Source of the DNA: Xiphydria camelus
Lineage: Eukaryota; Arthropoda; Insecta; Hymenoptera; Xiphydriidae
Length of the DNA: 64,000 nt
Direction: 5' to 3'
Assembly: GCA_963678675.1 (NCBI GenBank)
Contig: OY783195.1
Span: 4,412,001 to 4,476,000 of the forward strand
The first letter of the stretch is position 1, and every line of letters starts with the position of its first letter. Shown piece after piece: positions 12,846-24,403 of the stretch. The notes under the pieces are model-generated. The model did not search any database. It had not been told where the DNA came from and saw nothing but the letters and a program-made list of their open reading frames with translations. The position numbers and the translations under genes were made by a program.

Positions 12846-13990
12846 ATTACGCATAGCGCGAGACTTCGTCCGCGCGCGGCAGGCGACGTAGGCGACGATC
12901 GCTTCGTTGATTTCCTCGATCTCGAAGTTACACGAATCCCGTCCCCCTTCCCACTCTCACGTCCCGAGACCCAACCGCTGCACTCGAAAAGGGAATAGAA
13001 GGCGAGGTCGACGACGAACCGCGACGGATAACTTTCAGAGCAGGTACTCATCTCGAATTCTCTGGAAGGATCGGCGAATGAGTATACCGCGCGTATCGCC
13101 GCGTCGCGTCTTTACGAGAAGAAAGAATTGGGTCGACCGCGCGCGTCTTCGGCGGGGGATATTCGCGGAAGGTCCGGCGAACGCGCGAGATTCTCGAACG
13201 GGAGAAAGTGAAGGAGACGACGAAGAGGGCGGCGCGGGGCGTTCAGGGCCGGCGAGACCGGCGTCCTCGCTGAATTCTCACGGAAACGTAACGAGTATAC
13301 ACGCGCGACGACGTTTCCTTCTGTCGAAGGAACTCTCGCCTGCGTTTAAAACTGACACTTTAAAAAGTCACCAGCGACAGAATCCGTGACCCCGGGTGTA
13401 CAAGAGATGCGCACACGGTGAATAGGTACCTACGTATCGTCGGTACGCGCGGGCGAGTACATCCGTACTTACCCGCGATGGGAAACGGTCGATGAGCGCC
13501 GATAAGCAGGCTGCACTTTCCGCTATCGCACGCATCGCCTCGCGCACCGTGTCAAGGCCCGGCTCGGCGCACGCCGATGCTAATGGGTACCCGCGGAGAG
13601 GTCCGCGCGCGCGCCGCTATTTCACGCTCGCGTCCCGCGAGAGAGCGTTCGCGCGCGCGCGCGACGGAGACCGGAAAATGGGAGCGAACGGGGCGAGAGA
13701 TAGATGGATACGGAGAGAGATCGCCGGCGAGAGAGACGGAGAAACGAGCCGTGTAATCTGTGACGCGTCGAGAGCGCGACCCAATTCGCGCGGTGTTCTT
13801 CCTACGCGAGATCGAGCGAATCCGCGAGCGGCGATTATTTCTGCGGTGGCGAGGTGACTAGCCGCGGTGGAAAAAAAAAAAAAATTGCCGGCCACCGTTC
13901 CCCGCGTATTTTCTCTTTCAGCGATTTAATAATTGATGCGGAGGCCGAGCCCTCGCGCTCTCGAGAGTTCTTTTTTGCGTGCGGCGATAA
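12846..13990. other. No gene seen
   Basis: CpG-rich. Overlapping arginine-rich frames with no recognisable protein. Confidence 0.45.
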
Positions 13991-14327
13991 CAGGGTGGTT
14001 GTGACTGATATTTTCTCATTAATGATTCGACAAATTTGGAAAAAATTATCAACCCCGTATTTTTTCATCTTTCATTTTCGGCCTCATCAGAGCCGGAAAA
14101 CGATATTGAGAAATGCAGCGCGCGTCATCGTGCAGTGAATCTGTTTCTCTCGCACTCGCAGCTCGGCTCTTCGATGGCGTCACAATTCAGCAGAGAGAAA
14201 CGCGCTTACAACTCGGCGAATCATTATTTTATCGGACCTTTTCCGTTTCACGTGACATCGAATACGCGCGTACAGGTTACAAATTGAATCTCGAAATACG
14301 AACATTTCCTTCTGGTCAAATACCGTG
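13991..14327 (+). mobile_element. 0.35-kb TAGGGTA family MITE, copy 1
   Basis: Aligns along its length with 31076-31422 (same strand) and 29022-29377 (opposite strand). The ends match as an imperfect inverted repeat, TAGGGTAATTGACTG with TACGGTATTTGACTG. Shared internal landmarks are ttatcaacccc, ttcggcctcatcagagc and cacaattcagcagag. Confidence 0.8.
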
Positions 14328-15121
14328 TGGTGTTTACACACGCGGAAAGAGAGATTTTTCCGCTATCCGTCGAAAGGGGACGAGTTATGACCGCGCGTAC
14401 AGCGATTTCGAGTTATCTAACGCACACCCCGCGTAATTACGTAATCATCGTTAACAAACATCTCCTCCGTCCCTCGATCGGTTGTACTCGGCTCCCCAAC
14501 CCTCCGGCGAGGTGACGAGAGAGGAATCATCGCGCGCGTCATCGCCGCCTTTTTTCTCTCCACCCTCGCCCCGCAGATGGCCCCCTTCTTCAAGGGCGAG
14601 GCGGTAGGTGGAAATAACGGGCGATTTCCGGTTACGGGAAAGACCTCTTTATCGGCTCCGTCGAGTGTCTTCACACCCTCGAGGAGCGTAGAGGTTCTTC
14701 GGGAGGGGGCGCGCGAGAAGCGTAAGTGGGCTCGTAACGGGGGTTGGTTGCCGCGCGCGATCCCCGCGTGACACGAAGCAGACTTCCTGCGCCTTGTTTA
14801 CGCCAGCCTCGTTTCCTTCGGTCGCCGCGGCGGCGGCTTTTCCTTTTCGCCTCGGATACGATCTCCTTCGATGCTTGCATTTGATTAAGAATAATATCGC
14901 GGCTGACGCGGATGCGCCGCACTCGGGCGCGGCTCGGCTCGTCTCGTGTGAATGCGCGGTGGCTCTTGAATTTTAATCGTCCACCCGTTTCCTCGCCTAC
15001 GTATCCTGCGTTGATACGGGGACACGGGAGAATCTGTACCTACGGGTAGAGAGCTCGCCGCGTCGACGGGAGGGACTTTCGATAAATACGATGATATCGA
15101 GAGGATCGGAAGAGAATTAGG
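14328..15121. other. No gene seen
   Basis: GC-rich, no exon recognised. Confidence 0.4.
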
Positions 15122-15123
15122 TA

Positions 15124-15291
15124 CGCTCAAAAAAATTTGGCCACAACTAGAAAATGATAGTAATTGCAGTGATAATTTTCTTCGCAATAGCAAGAATTCT
15201 TCCGACGCCAGCAATATTTTTCTAGTTGTCACCAAATAATGTCTGAGGCAGCCAGAAATATAGCTGGATTAGCTAAATATTTTTCTCAGTG
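15124..15291 (+). mobile_element. 0.17-kb MITE, copy 2
   Basis: Second copy of the sequence at 1101-1270, ending ctaaatatttttctcagtg. TA lies outside both ends (15122-15123 and 15292-15293), consistent with a 2-bp target duplication. Confidence 0.78.
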
Positions 15292-15329
15292 TACTCTCCG
15301 CTCGATAAAGTGCCGCGGGGCGGTCCGCT

Positions 15330-15750
15330 TTGACGTTTTGACGAAAATCAAAATCTCTCGACCCCTGTGTTGTTTTATGCTGATTACGAGGAGCAGGTTT
15401 ATTTGGTCGATGTCTCAAACGAAATATAAAATATCGACGATTTCAAGCAAGACATTTTTTTTTCAGATAATCATCGATACCTCGATTTATTTTTGAAATT
15501 TCGCCAATATAACTGTGCTTTTCGTAATCAGCGCGAAAAAATACACAGGATGGGGTGGCCGAGAGCTCGATTCCATGGGGTTTCGATTTTTGGATAAATG
15601 TCTCCCTCGACATTTTTTTCAAGTTTTCGCGAAAATCTGAATCTCTGGAATCGATCGCCCGACCGCACTGATCGCAAAAAGCGCGTTCATTTTGGTCGAC
15701 ATCTCAAAGGAAACGCAAGACATCGATTTTACGTCGAGAAAAAATTAGTT
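15330..15750 (+). repeat. Degenerate direct repeat of about 0.25 kb
   Basis: Two diverged units share cgaaaatc-aatctct and tttggtcgaygtctcaaa, at about 15335-15460 and 15625-15735. Related phrases also occur near 7620-7665. Nature unknown; no frame is kept. Confidence 0.5.
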
Positions 15751-17190
15751 CCCCCGATAAAACGCCGCCCGTACACCCGCGAGTGTTTGGCTCGCACCGT
15801 ACGCTCGCGCGGTTTCCGCGTGTCACCTTCGAATCTAGGACTTCCTGCACGCGGTACTATTTGTATTTGCGTTCGATAATTCCGCGAGCGGAGGAGTAGG
15901 CGGGCGACGAGGGGGCGAGGCGCGGGAAAAAGAGGGTACCACCGCGCGATATACAGGTACTCGGCGCGAATCGCGCGCGCCGCACGCGTATCCGCGATGC
16001 CGGTACAGCGCGCGCGGGGCGATCCGCACACGTACACGTACGCGGTCGGAGCGTACGTGGAGACAGGGGGCTCACAGGTTAGCCTCGGCCCACATTGGCA
16101 TAACACTTTCACTGACGTAACACTTCACTCTAAACTGTTGCGTTGCCGCCCCCCTCTCGCCCCTCCGCCGAGCTGCTGCCGCCGCACGATACCAACACAC
16201 TCGGATCCGACGCGTGCGCACGCGTACGTGTGTCGTGTGTAATCGTCCGCGTCGACTGTGTAATTCCTCTGTGCGAGAGATCCGCGTATATCGCACTGTA
16301 CACAGTTCACGGTTGCGCGAACGGGCGCCTCTACCTGCGGTAGGCACTTTATGTGTACTTAACGGGCGCGCGACGACGTGTACTCGTGTATTTGAACAGA
16401 TATACGGAGATCGTCTAATTCTGCGTGACGCTTCTGCGTTTCTTTTTTCCTCTCCGGAAAGCCTCGACGGATTCGGACATTTTCCCCGACCGTCTCCCGT
16501 CGATTGACAAGCGATACGGTAATCGGAACCCCCCGTCGGGGAATCGTTCGCCGAGCGAGCGAACACTCGCAATCGGGCAACTCTTGCGTGGCAGCGACCG
16601 CGTGCTCGGGTGTCGGATGTATTTCGCGCGAAGAGCGTCCCGATTCACGTTCCCCCGAGCGCGCGTACGTAAAACACGCCGTGCGAGAGAGAAACAGGTA
16701 CAAGAGAGGCGCATCGCCGTCGCCAAGACGGTGAGCGAGAGAGTAGGGAGGGACCGCTCCAATCGCAACCCAATTTCGATCGACGGGTCGTCGGAGCATG
16801 TGCGTCTCGACGGTGTTTAATGACGCGTGTATAAGGAAACTCCCAGTCTCTTGCGAAACTGTTTACCCGCGCCGCGGCATGTAGGATAGGTCCAAGGATA
16901 AAGGTTTGCTCACATAGTCGCGACGGCAACGACTCGACGATGCGGGAGGTAGGGGCTCGCGCGCGATACCTAGACGCGAACGTGTAAGTCCTGCGAGTGG
17001 AGCGGGGGGGCGTTTCGAGGCAGAAAAAGCGTCGCGGGAGACGGGACAGTTTTCTCACGGAAACATTGCCGCGGCGCGGCGAGAACGTTCTCCAGGCGCG
17101 GGTCGGGGGTGCAGTCGACCGAGGGCCGGTGAGCGGCGGGAGAGGGCTCGTGGGAAATGCGTTACCGACCACCGCGCTCGTCCTTCGACC
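15751..17190. other. No gene seen; CpG-dense
   Basis: Very CpG-rich with overlapping open frames on both strands. This could be a CpG-dense regulatory or promoter area, but nothing specific supports that. Confidence 0.4.
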
Positions 17191-17194
17191 TTAA

Positions 17195-17440
17195 CCCATT
17201 AGCTGCCACACGATCCCCATTTGGGGATTTTGGAATTTTACGCACACCACTCGGCGCCAAAAATATGTTTGGTACGCCTGACAGTTTTGTTTCACATTTT
17301 ATATAGGTATATATATCAGTCAATATTGTGTGTAGCAGAAAGTGTGTATTCTGTTCTCTTCGTTTCTTTACAACAAGCGAACAAATTTGAAATTCGTCTG
17401 TAAGTTGAACGGAACAGACAAAATTTTGGCAGTTAATGGG
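17195..17440. mobile_element. piggyBac-type MITE
   Basis: Begins cccattagctgcca and ends tggcagttaatggg, an inverted repeat starting CCC. TTAA flanks both ends (17191-17194 and 17441-17444). TTAA duplication with CCC...GGG termini is the piggyBac signature. 246 bp, no transposase. Confidence 0.85.
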
Positions 17441-17490
17441 TTAATGGGAAACGTACAGTGTGGATTCGAGGAAGCTCGACCTATGCAGTG

Positions 17491-17900
17491 TTATTCACTG
17501 GACCTGCGACATGGCAAACACAACGTTTACGATTTGTCGAACTATAGACGATGAGCGTTCTCCTTGATTGGTTGCGGGTGTACTGATGAGACTCTGGTTC
17601 TAGTTAAAATCAGAAGTGCCTACCTTAGTTTAAGAGTTTTATCACTACTGTGCTGCCAATCCTGCTTAATCTTTCCGCAAATTCCACAAATCGTAAACGT
17701 TATATTTGCTGTACGGGAAAAAAAAGTTGTAATATCAACAAAATGTTTGATAGAATACTGGACAAGACCAATTTATTTTTACGATAACTACAAGTTTAGT
17801 AAAAATTACAGCATATGCTCGCATCTTCTACAAGTCTTACTATAATTTTAACTAAAATTGTAGTTATCGTAACAAGAAATTGCGGGTTCAGTGAATAACC
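17491..17900. mobile_element. 0.41-kb foldback TIR element
   Basis: Ends ttattcactggacctgc and gcgggttcagtgaataa are inverted repeats. Inside, aacgtttacgatttgt pairs with acaaatcgtaaacgtt, and ttacgataactacaa pairs with ttgtagttatcgtaa. Confidence 0.7.
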
Positions 17901-17933
17901 TTGTCTATTGCCCTGTAGACAATGTTACCCGTA

Positions 17934-18269
17934 GTAGGTACACGCTAAGCCGTACGCTATTGGTTGTCGACTTAAGGATGTCACGTCCGGAAGCGGTGTC
18001 GAATATCGTAGCACGCTCATTGTTGAAACGATACAAAATTATTAACCGGTGGGCTAACTTCGAAACGCAGCAATCCTAATCAATAACGATAACCCACTGT
18101 CGGGTCAGTTGTAAAACCCTGCACGGATGTTTACGTCTGCCCGGCGCTCATGGCTCGCAGGGATTTTCTGCTGAAACGATTGCCGGGTACCGGTAAGTCG
18201 TTAGAACCAATCATTACAGCCTCTTCAAGTCGACAACCAATAGCGTACGGTTTAGAATGTCCTACGACA
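17934..18269. mobile_element. 0.34-kb TIR element
   Basis: About 45-bp arms share gtacgctattggttgtcgac on the left with its exact complement on the right, with flanking partial matches out to gtaggtaca and its counterpart. It sits next to the preceding element. Confidence 0.7.
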
Positions 18270-19900
18270 TATCGCCCATGTATGTCAAGCTTCTTCGACT
18301 ACGCACAGTATGCGTGGCGTATCGCGTATCGCGCGAGAGCGTCTCGAATTCGACGGCTAAGGAGATACGGCAGATGTACGTATCGCGCCGCGAATGGTAC
18401 GGATAACAGAGACGGATGGGACCCGCGAGCGGCAAATCGGGACGCGTATCCGTAAGGAAATCGCGAAATTGATTAGCGGGATGATGGATCGAATGACAAT
18501 TACGCGGGACCTCGATGGAGGTGCGCGCGGGTGCGAATTTTGACGTTGAACGATAGCGAGGAACGACGAAAAGGGCGATTGCCGCGGCCCCTCGCCTCCG
18601 CAACCGACCACGCCGATCGGGGGCCAACTCGGTCGTCGTCGGAGGGAAGGGTTCCCGCGGCGTGTTTTTTTTTTTCGAGAGAGAGCCCTTCCCCCCCGAA
18701 ACGGAAGCGAGAGCGGCAGTTGTTCCCGAGAGGCGATTTCCTCTTCCAGGGAAGAATCTTTCGGGCGAAACCTCCGCCTCGCCTCCCGCGCGGACGCGCC
18801 ACCGCCGCTCGCGCGGTTCCGCCGGACGGCGGAGACGGCGACGCGGAGGTGGGGCGCGTTTGGAGAGACGCCGAAAAGGATCCGAGCGAGGAAGTCTTCG
18901 GCGTAAACAGGGAGAGCCGCGACGCGTTTGTGTATATTACTTTTAAAAAGCGAGACGTCTCTCGTGGCCGCTGCACGTGTTCCCTTGCCGCGCCGCGCGG
19001 CGTGTATATGGGTTATGTTATGCCTCGACATTTTTTTGTCAACCCCTTTGCAGGGGCAGGGCGGTCGCCCCCCCCCCCCCCCACCTGTCGCCCCTCGTCA
19101 ACGACGGCTCCGCGACGGGTTAAATACAGAAATTTTAACGCCATAGAAAAAAAGTCATATTTTTGGACGTGTCTGCGTAGGTTTGTCTTGGAGGCATGTG
19201 GGCGCGCGCGCCCGCGGGGGCTGCGAGCTGCCGCGTCGCTGGGGAGGGAGGGAAAAAAAACCGTGGAAAACGCCTCGCGAAATCACGCGCCCGTTGCAGC
19301 GTTGCTCCGGGGATGGCGCGCGCGTGCCCTCCGCATCCCCGATGTCTGCGTCGGCAATTTTTCATCCCGCGTTGCTCGGCCCCCGATGGATCTCGCGCGA
19401 ATCGAACGGTACGTCGCGCAAAAATAGCACTTGCACGCTTCGCAACGCTCGGCCCCGTCGGGAACGCTATTTTTACCCGCTACAACCGATCCGATCGGCG
19501 GATGCAAATTTATGCGAATCAAATAATCGTCATCTCGATGCGTAGAAGCACATAGGGAGCGAACTCGAAATGTTTACGCTACTCGCGTCGAACTCTCGTG
19601 TCCATTCTATGAAGTAGGGTATCGCGCGCGATCGCTTTCGCGACGGAAAAGTTCAGCTGCGCCGGAATAAGTCGAGAGAGGGGAAAAAAAAACGCAGAGA
19701 CCGTCCTGCAGCGGGTTACGCGGCTGCCCCGTATGTGCATTTCAAGTTGTTTGTCGGTAGTCGATCTATCGGGGACGATGTCCGGGTGAGTTCGCCGTTA
19801 TGCGTGTGAGCGCGTGACCTTTCGGGACGGTTCGCACCTATTCTCCTCAGTCTCGAAAAGTCCGGGGAGCGTACTCGTCTTGCTGTAAGGATTTTTCTAC
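18270..19900. other. No supportable gene; long chance frames
   Basis: A 298-codon frame (18531-19427, +) overlaps a 224-codon frame on the other strand. Both are rich in Arg, Pro and Gly and lack motifs, as expected of stop-poor GC-rich DNA. Poly-C occurs at 19068-19083. Confidence 0.5.
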
Positions 19901-20350
19901 ATTCGAACGGTACGCGCGGCTGTCGCTGTCGCGAGTCGTTGTCGGAACAGGGAAGGGGGGGGGGGGCATCGAAATTTATATTCCACCGATGATCGTGTAT
20001 CGAACGAGATGATCGGATAGACCGAGAGTTTTTCGGGAGCTGTCGAAACGGGAATGACGTTCATCCTGGATAGGCGTCTTTCGACTTTTTGCACAGAAAC
20101 GTAACAGAGAAACGTGCCAACGAGTTTCGAGCGTATCAGTCTTCAATGTACGATTGGTCGTTACGTTTCTACGCAAAAAATTGGGAAACGCTCGTGTTTC
20201 TTTCCAACAAACGTCATTCCCGTTCCGACGGCTCCCGAAACACTTTCGATCGACTGATCATCTCTCACGTGCGATTATCGGTGGAACGTAAAATTTTGAT
20301 CGGCTTCCCCGTTCCGACTCCGACAACGACAGCCGCGCACCGTCTGAACG
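19901..20350. repeat. Large GC-rich palindrome
   Basis: The left arm, about 19901-20105, matches the complement of about 20155-20350. Pairs include cggctgtcgctgtcg, ttccaccgat and cgggaatgacgtt with their counterparts. The arms approach 190 bp with moderate divergence. Unlike most elements here, it has no AT bias. Confidence 0.75.
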
Positions 20351-20895
20351 CGGAAGAACCCTGAACCGCGACGTAGAAATAAAACGCGACGTGCGAGTGG
20401 GCGTGGCCACTTCTCAGATCGGCAATCGCAGTCGCATCTCGAGCGACTCGGAGGATCGCTCGACGATCGAAAAGCACCCCTGGCGTCTCGAGCACCGATC
20501 GTGTATCCGCGACGCGTGGTAGGGGCGGGCGGCTCTCCGGCGTGAAACCGTGCGAACGGAATCCGGCAAGGTGAACTACCGGCCGACGCGATGGTAATCG
20601 CTTTCCAAATATCTCTGACGAGTCGTACACGCGTGGCGCGCGCGCGCATCTCTCGTCGCTCCCGTGAGAATAGACTCGCGAGCGCCAGCCTGTACTCTCT
20701 CGCGCGAATTTGCCCTAGGGCGGGTTAGAGGTAAAGCCGGGCGAGGGGCCCTGACCCGATTGCGGAAAATGTCAACACTCCCGTATATTCGCCGACGGAG
20801 AGTGTATCCACCTTCGCGTATACGCGTATGTACGCGCGAGCGTGTCGCACACACGACGGAGGAATGAACCGGGGAAGGAAAGCGGAGGAGAAGGG

Positions 20896-20928
<33 letters not shown>

Positions 20929-21034
20929 TGAGAGTGAGACGCGGTACGTACCGACGCGCGTAATAACTTTGCGCGCGTAAGAGGGGGAGAGGAAACGCGA
21001 ACGCGTCTCTCACCGTGGATTAAGTAGCCATCTT
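20351..21034. other. No gene seen; GA microsatellite
   Basis: Contains an (AG)n run at about 20903-20929 and CpG-rich sequence. No exon recognised. Confidence 0.45.
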
Positions 21035-21406
21035 CACGGAGAGAAATTTTCGGTAAAAATTACCTGAATAGTAGGGTAAGCGTGTAGCATTCGGTGTTTT
21101 ACGGTTAATTTTGTAGAGGCGCTGGTCAGGAATTAACAATCAACCGATATATTTTGACGAACGTTCCAGAATTTTTACCGTTCCAACTCTACAATTTTAC
21201 CCGAACAGGAATTTTTATGCCTGCACAATATAGAAAGTATCCCTCCGTTAATAAATGTTATCGTATAATAGCAGCAAAAATTATCATTCGGCCCTTAAAT
21301 TGTAACAAGTTGTGCGCCTTAATTTTTATCATTACGTTACTGCACAATTACCCTAGAGTAACGGAATTTTTACCTATCCGGGTAGATAGATTCTACCAAT
21401 GACATC

Positions 21407-21443
21407 TATAAAGGTGATCACGTGAGCGTCAGTTCGCGTCAGT
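21407..21443 (+). promoter_or_regulatory. TATA box and TCAGT initiators
   Basis: tataaagg at 21407-21414 is followed by TCAGT at 21429-21433 and again at 21439-21443. Distances from the first T of the TATA box to the initiator A are 24 and 34 bp, bracketing the usual spacing of about 30. TCAGT is the arthropod initiator consensus. Confidence 0.5.
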
Positions 21444-21589
21444 CCGCGTCATTTCGGCCGTTTTCGGCCGATCGTCAGAAGTCGACGCACGTTGTGAGTT
21501 GTGGCCATTAGAACCGGTGCGAGTTGTTCCAGAAAAAATAAAGTGCTTAAACTAATACATTTATAAAAAAAAAACAATTATTTAAAAAG

Positions 21590-21959
21590 ATGAATTACTG
21601 TCTGGTGAAAGCGGCTTTTGAGGTAAGTGATTTTATTTAGAAGATTTATGGGAAAATGTTAGTAGATTTTTTAATCATATTTTTTGCCTGATATACGGAG
21701 AAGTCTCACCATTTTTGTCCATTACCAGGAGTATTTGATGGGAAATTCTGGTGATTTCTTTTTCGTTATAAATAAGAAGAGAAGACTAGAAGAAAAATTG
21801 GGGAAATTCATGCAAAAAAATTCTATACTGAAATATTTCAAGGCGCCGTTAGGAGTGGACGCGTCAAGCAAGGGTGATTCACGAAGCCAGGTGGAAGCGG
21901 GCAGTTTCCCCCATAATGACGTCAAGGCAACGGGGCTTTCCAATGCAGGCCCAGGATGA
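21590..21959 (+). CDS. Unrecognised 87-residue element protein (two exons)
   Basis: Exon 1 (21590-21622) codes MNYCLVKAAFE and ends at a consensus gtaagt. Exon 2 (21729-21959) follows attaccag in phase 0 and ends at tga. The acceptor, phase and upstream TATA/initiator support a real transcript. The product is small and hydrophilic, with a basic KKRRLEEKLGKF stretch and then KNSILKYFK, which resembles a PCNA-binding box with K in place of Q. I do not recognise the family. It lies inside a TIR element, so it may be the N-terminal remnant of a transposase, or the frame may continue by a splice I did not find. Confidence 0.4.
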
Positions 21960-22493
21960 AGGAGTAAGGGGGTCTTATGCTCCTCCAGGCAATCAAAGGA
22001 AGCCATTCGATCGACAACCAGCGTGCATATCGGATCGTGATTCGAGTCTCATCGAGGATTGCTTCAGGACTTATCGTGCAGCCGCGTCGAGTCTACCGCG
22101 TCGAATATAGCTTACAATACATAGAGTCTCAGCAGATAAGATTTTCATTGAAAAATTTAAATCTATTTAATTTTGTATGTCATTTGTTCTTCTGAGCAGA
22201 AAAGTGTGAGGAACGATTTGACGGAGAAAACCTAGGGTCTGCGGGCCGTTAACGGAACATCCTCGATAACGCACGGACGACCATATCGATCGTCCGACTA
22301 ACAGGACACCGACGCTACCTGAGAACGCACGGTGATCGGCTCGGAATAAGGGACGAGCCGGGCGTAAGGACGGCTTGGGCAGCTCGGTTGTCATTCTCTC
22401 CTTCGACCATCGCAAGAGCTACTTCGGCGAAGAGCCGAAGTCAAGTCGCAGTCACATTCATCACGTTGTAACTCACAATCAGTCGCATTCATC

Positions 22494-22499
22494 AATAAA
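22494..22499 (+). terminator. Possible poly(A) signal of the element transcript
   Basis: aataaa followed by a gt/t-rich stretch (ctgttctttc), 535 bp after the stop of the small reading frame. A possible acceptor, cttctgagcag, occurs at about 22190-22200 upstream. Confidence 0.3.
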
Positions 22500-23426
22500 C
22501 TGTTCTTTCGGGAAATATTTCCTACAAAAGCTGTCGAATTTTCATTAGTAATGAACGCGTAACAAGGAAGTTAGAAATACTCGTCGTTTGCAGCGATCGT
22601 TTACTACCTGGCCGCAATAAACTGCTATTTCTGGCACAGGCAAGCGCGGGTACGTATCCCGATGCCGCGACTTCCTCCGTGATGCGAATTTTTCGGCACT
22701 GCACTGGTACGAAAGACGCGGAACGACGCGACGCTCGATAGCAACGGTCACAAATAAACGCACTTAGCTCAAATGTCAGGAAAAGAATTCAATTCCCGAT
22801 ATTAAACAAGTAATTAGAACAAAATATATGAAAATTTCCATACAATTTTTAATTTAATAATTAATTTTCACTTAATAAGGTGATGAAAATTTGCTCACGG
22901 ATAAATAAAAAAATAAAAACGTAAAATAAAAAGTATTACATTGAACGGTAAATTTATATTCTAATTGGTGGGAAAAAAATAATCCTTGAGGTTAGTAATA
23001 ATTTCAGTACAGGTTAGTATATTTTACCGTACCGGTGCAGCAGTTTCTACCCCGAAAACAGTAAAATCTTTCTCATTGTTTGACACTTTCAATCTATCTC
23101 AGCCATAATTTTCATCTATTCCAACCACATTTTTTATTTGATACAGAGAGGTCACATTTTACTTTCGAGAACATGAAAAACTCTTTGAATGCATGATATT
23201 TTTTACCTCACTGACCAAATGCAACACGATTACCGTACTAGTTGGGTATTTTTTCCCTGAATTTCAGGCAAATAGTACTGACGATTTCTCTCCGTGTTGA
23301 ACTCACTTTCGAGCGTCCGCGGATAGCGACGCACACTGTGAATTACGCGTGAGGCAATACGAGGAAGCCGATTACCCAACTAAACCCCGGGGATCTCTCT
23401 CGAGTCTCTGACGCCGTACGTCGGCA

Positions 23427-23839
23427 CACTGAGACAAAAATTTGCTTGATCGAAATAAACGTATTCCTGAATACTGCCCTCCTAAGAAAGAAGGTCTTGA
23501 TGTCTGGCATTGTAGTTTTTTTATTCAATTGAATTCAAATTTTGCAGAAGCTACTTTTATGTATAGACTATAACTTTGTGTCAGAACAATATCTAATATG
23601 TAGGTGTACACGTGATAAAACCTAAAAATCCCTAAATTTGCAGATAGGACCTTCCTTCTTAGGAGGGCAGAATAGTCCTAAGAGCATGGCTATTTATTCG
23701 ATTAGAATGAACAGCGATTGAACGGATAATAAAAACATAATTGATTTAATTCAATATCACTTGGATCGAATCGAATAAACGTGCTCTCAGAACTATCGAA
23801 AAGCGTCTTTATTTCGATCAGGCAAACTTTTTCTCAGTG
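23427..23839. mobile_element. CACTGAGA 0.41-kb MITE
   Basis: Begins cactgagacaaaaatttgc and ends gcaaactttttctcagtg. The terminal match continues through tgatcgaaataaacg. An inner pair, gccctcctaagaaagaagg and its complement, forms a second hairpin. CA lies outside both ends. Confidence 0.75.
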
Positions 23840-24403
23840 CAGGAACGTCGCCCTGTATTCCAGCTCCCGATATCCTCTCCCTTTCGCGAAAGCAGCGAGA
23901 AGCTCGTGTTCCCGATATCGATTGCGCGCACCTGTTTCTCCTTTTCTCTCTCTCTTTTTTTTTTCAAACCGACACGCACACGCAAATACTCGCGCACACC
24001 CGGAGAAGCTAGGAGAGGGAGGAGTAGTGCGCGGTTCTATTTCCAAACCCTCGCGAGCGCGCCTCGAGAATTTATGTGTTTGGGGAGGGTCAAGGGAGCA
24101 AGGGTAGAGCGACAAGTGCTGCGGACAGACAGCTGGATGCAGTGGGGGGTAAAGGCTCTGCTCCTCTTTCTCCTTCCTCCTCTCGTTCCCGGACACCGCG
24201 GGGATGCGTATTGAGTGTCACGCGTGCACATACGCGTGTTTTCGAGGAATGGCAATGACGGTAAAAGAGAAGGGGAGAAGGGCTGCGGGGTGACGAGTCG
24301 AACGGAGAAGGAGGAGGGCGGTGGAGAAAAGGCGTCTATGATACTCCAGCCGTGAACTCTAGCCTTGGCTGATGTGGGGATTGGATTGACGAAGACTGTT
24401 ATA
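23840..24403. other. No gene seen
   Basis: Pyrimidine-rich stretch near 23940-23965 and GC-rich sequence. No exon recognised. Confidence 0.4.

Larger units (their letters stand above)
21035..23297 (+). mobile_element. 2.26-kb CACGGAGAGAAAT element with internal transcription unit
   Basis: Begins cacggagagaaat and ends atttctctccgtg, 13 bp perfect. TT lies outside both ends, a possible 2-bp duplication. Subterminal regions repeat gaatttttacc-like motifs, as in transposase-binding ends. Between them are a TATA box, initiator, two-exon frame and AATAAA on the plus strand. No complete transposase is recognisable, so it is either a deletion derivative or an element with a captured gene. Confidence 0.6.

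Noticed and set aside
18531..19427. 298-codon plus-strand open frame, the longest in the window
   Set aside because: Arg/Pro/Gly-rich without domains, overlapped by long frames on the other strand, and containing homopolymer runs. Stop-poor GC-rich DNA explains it.
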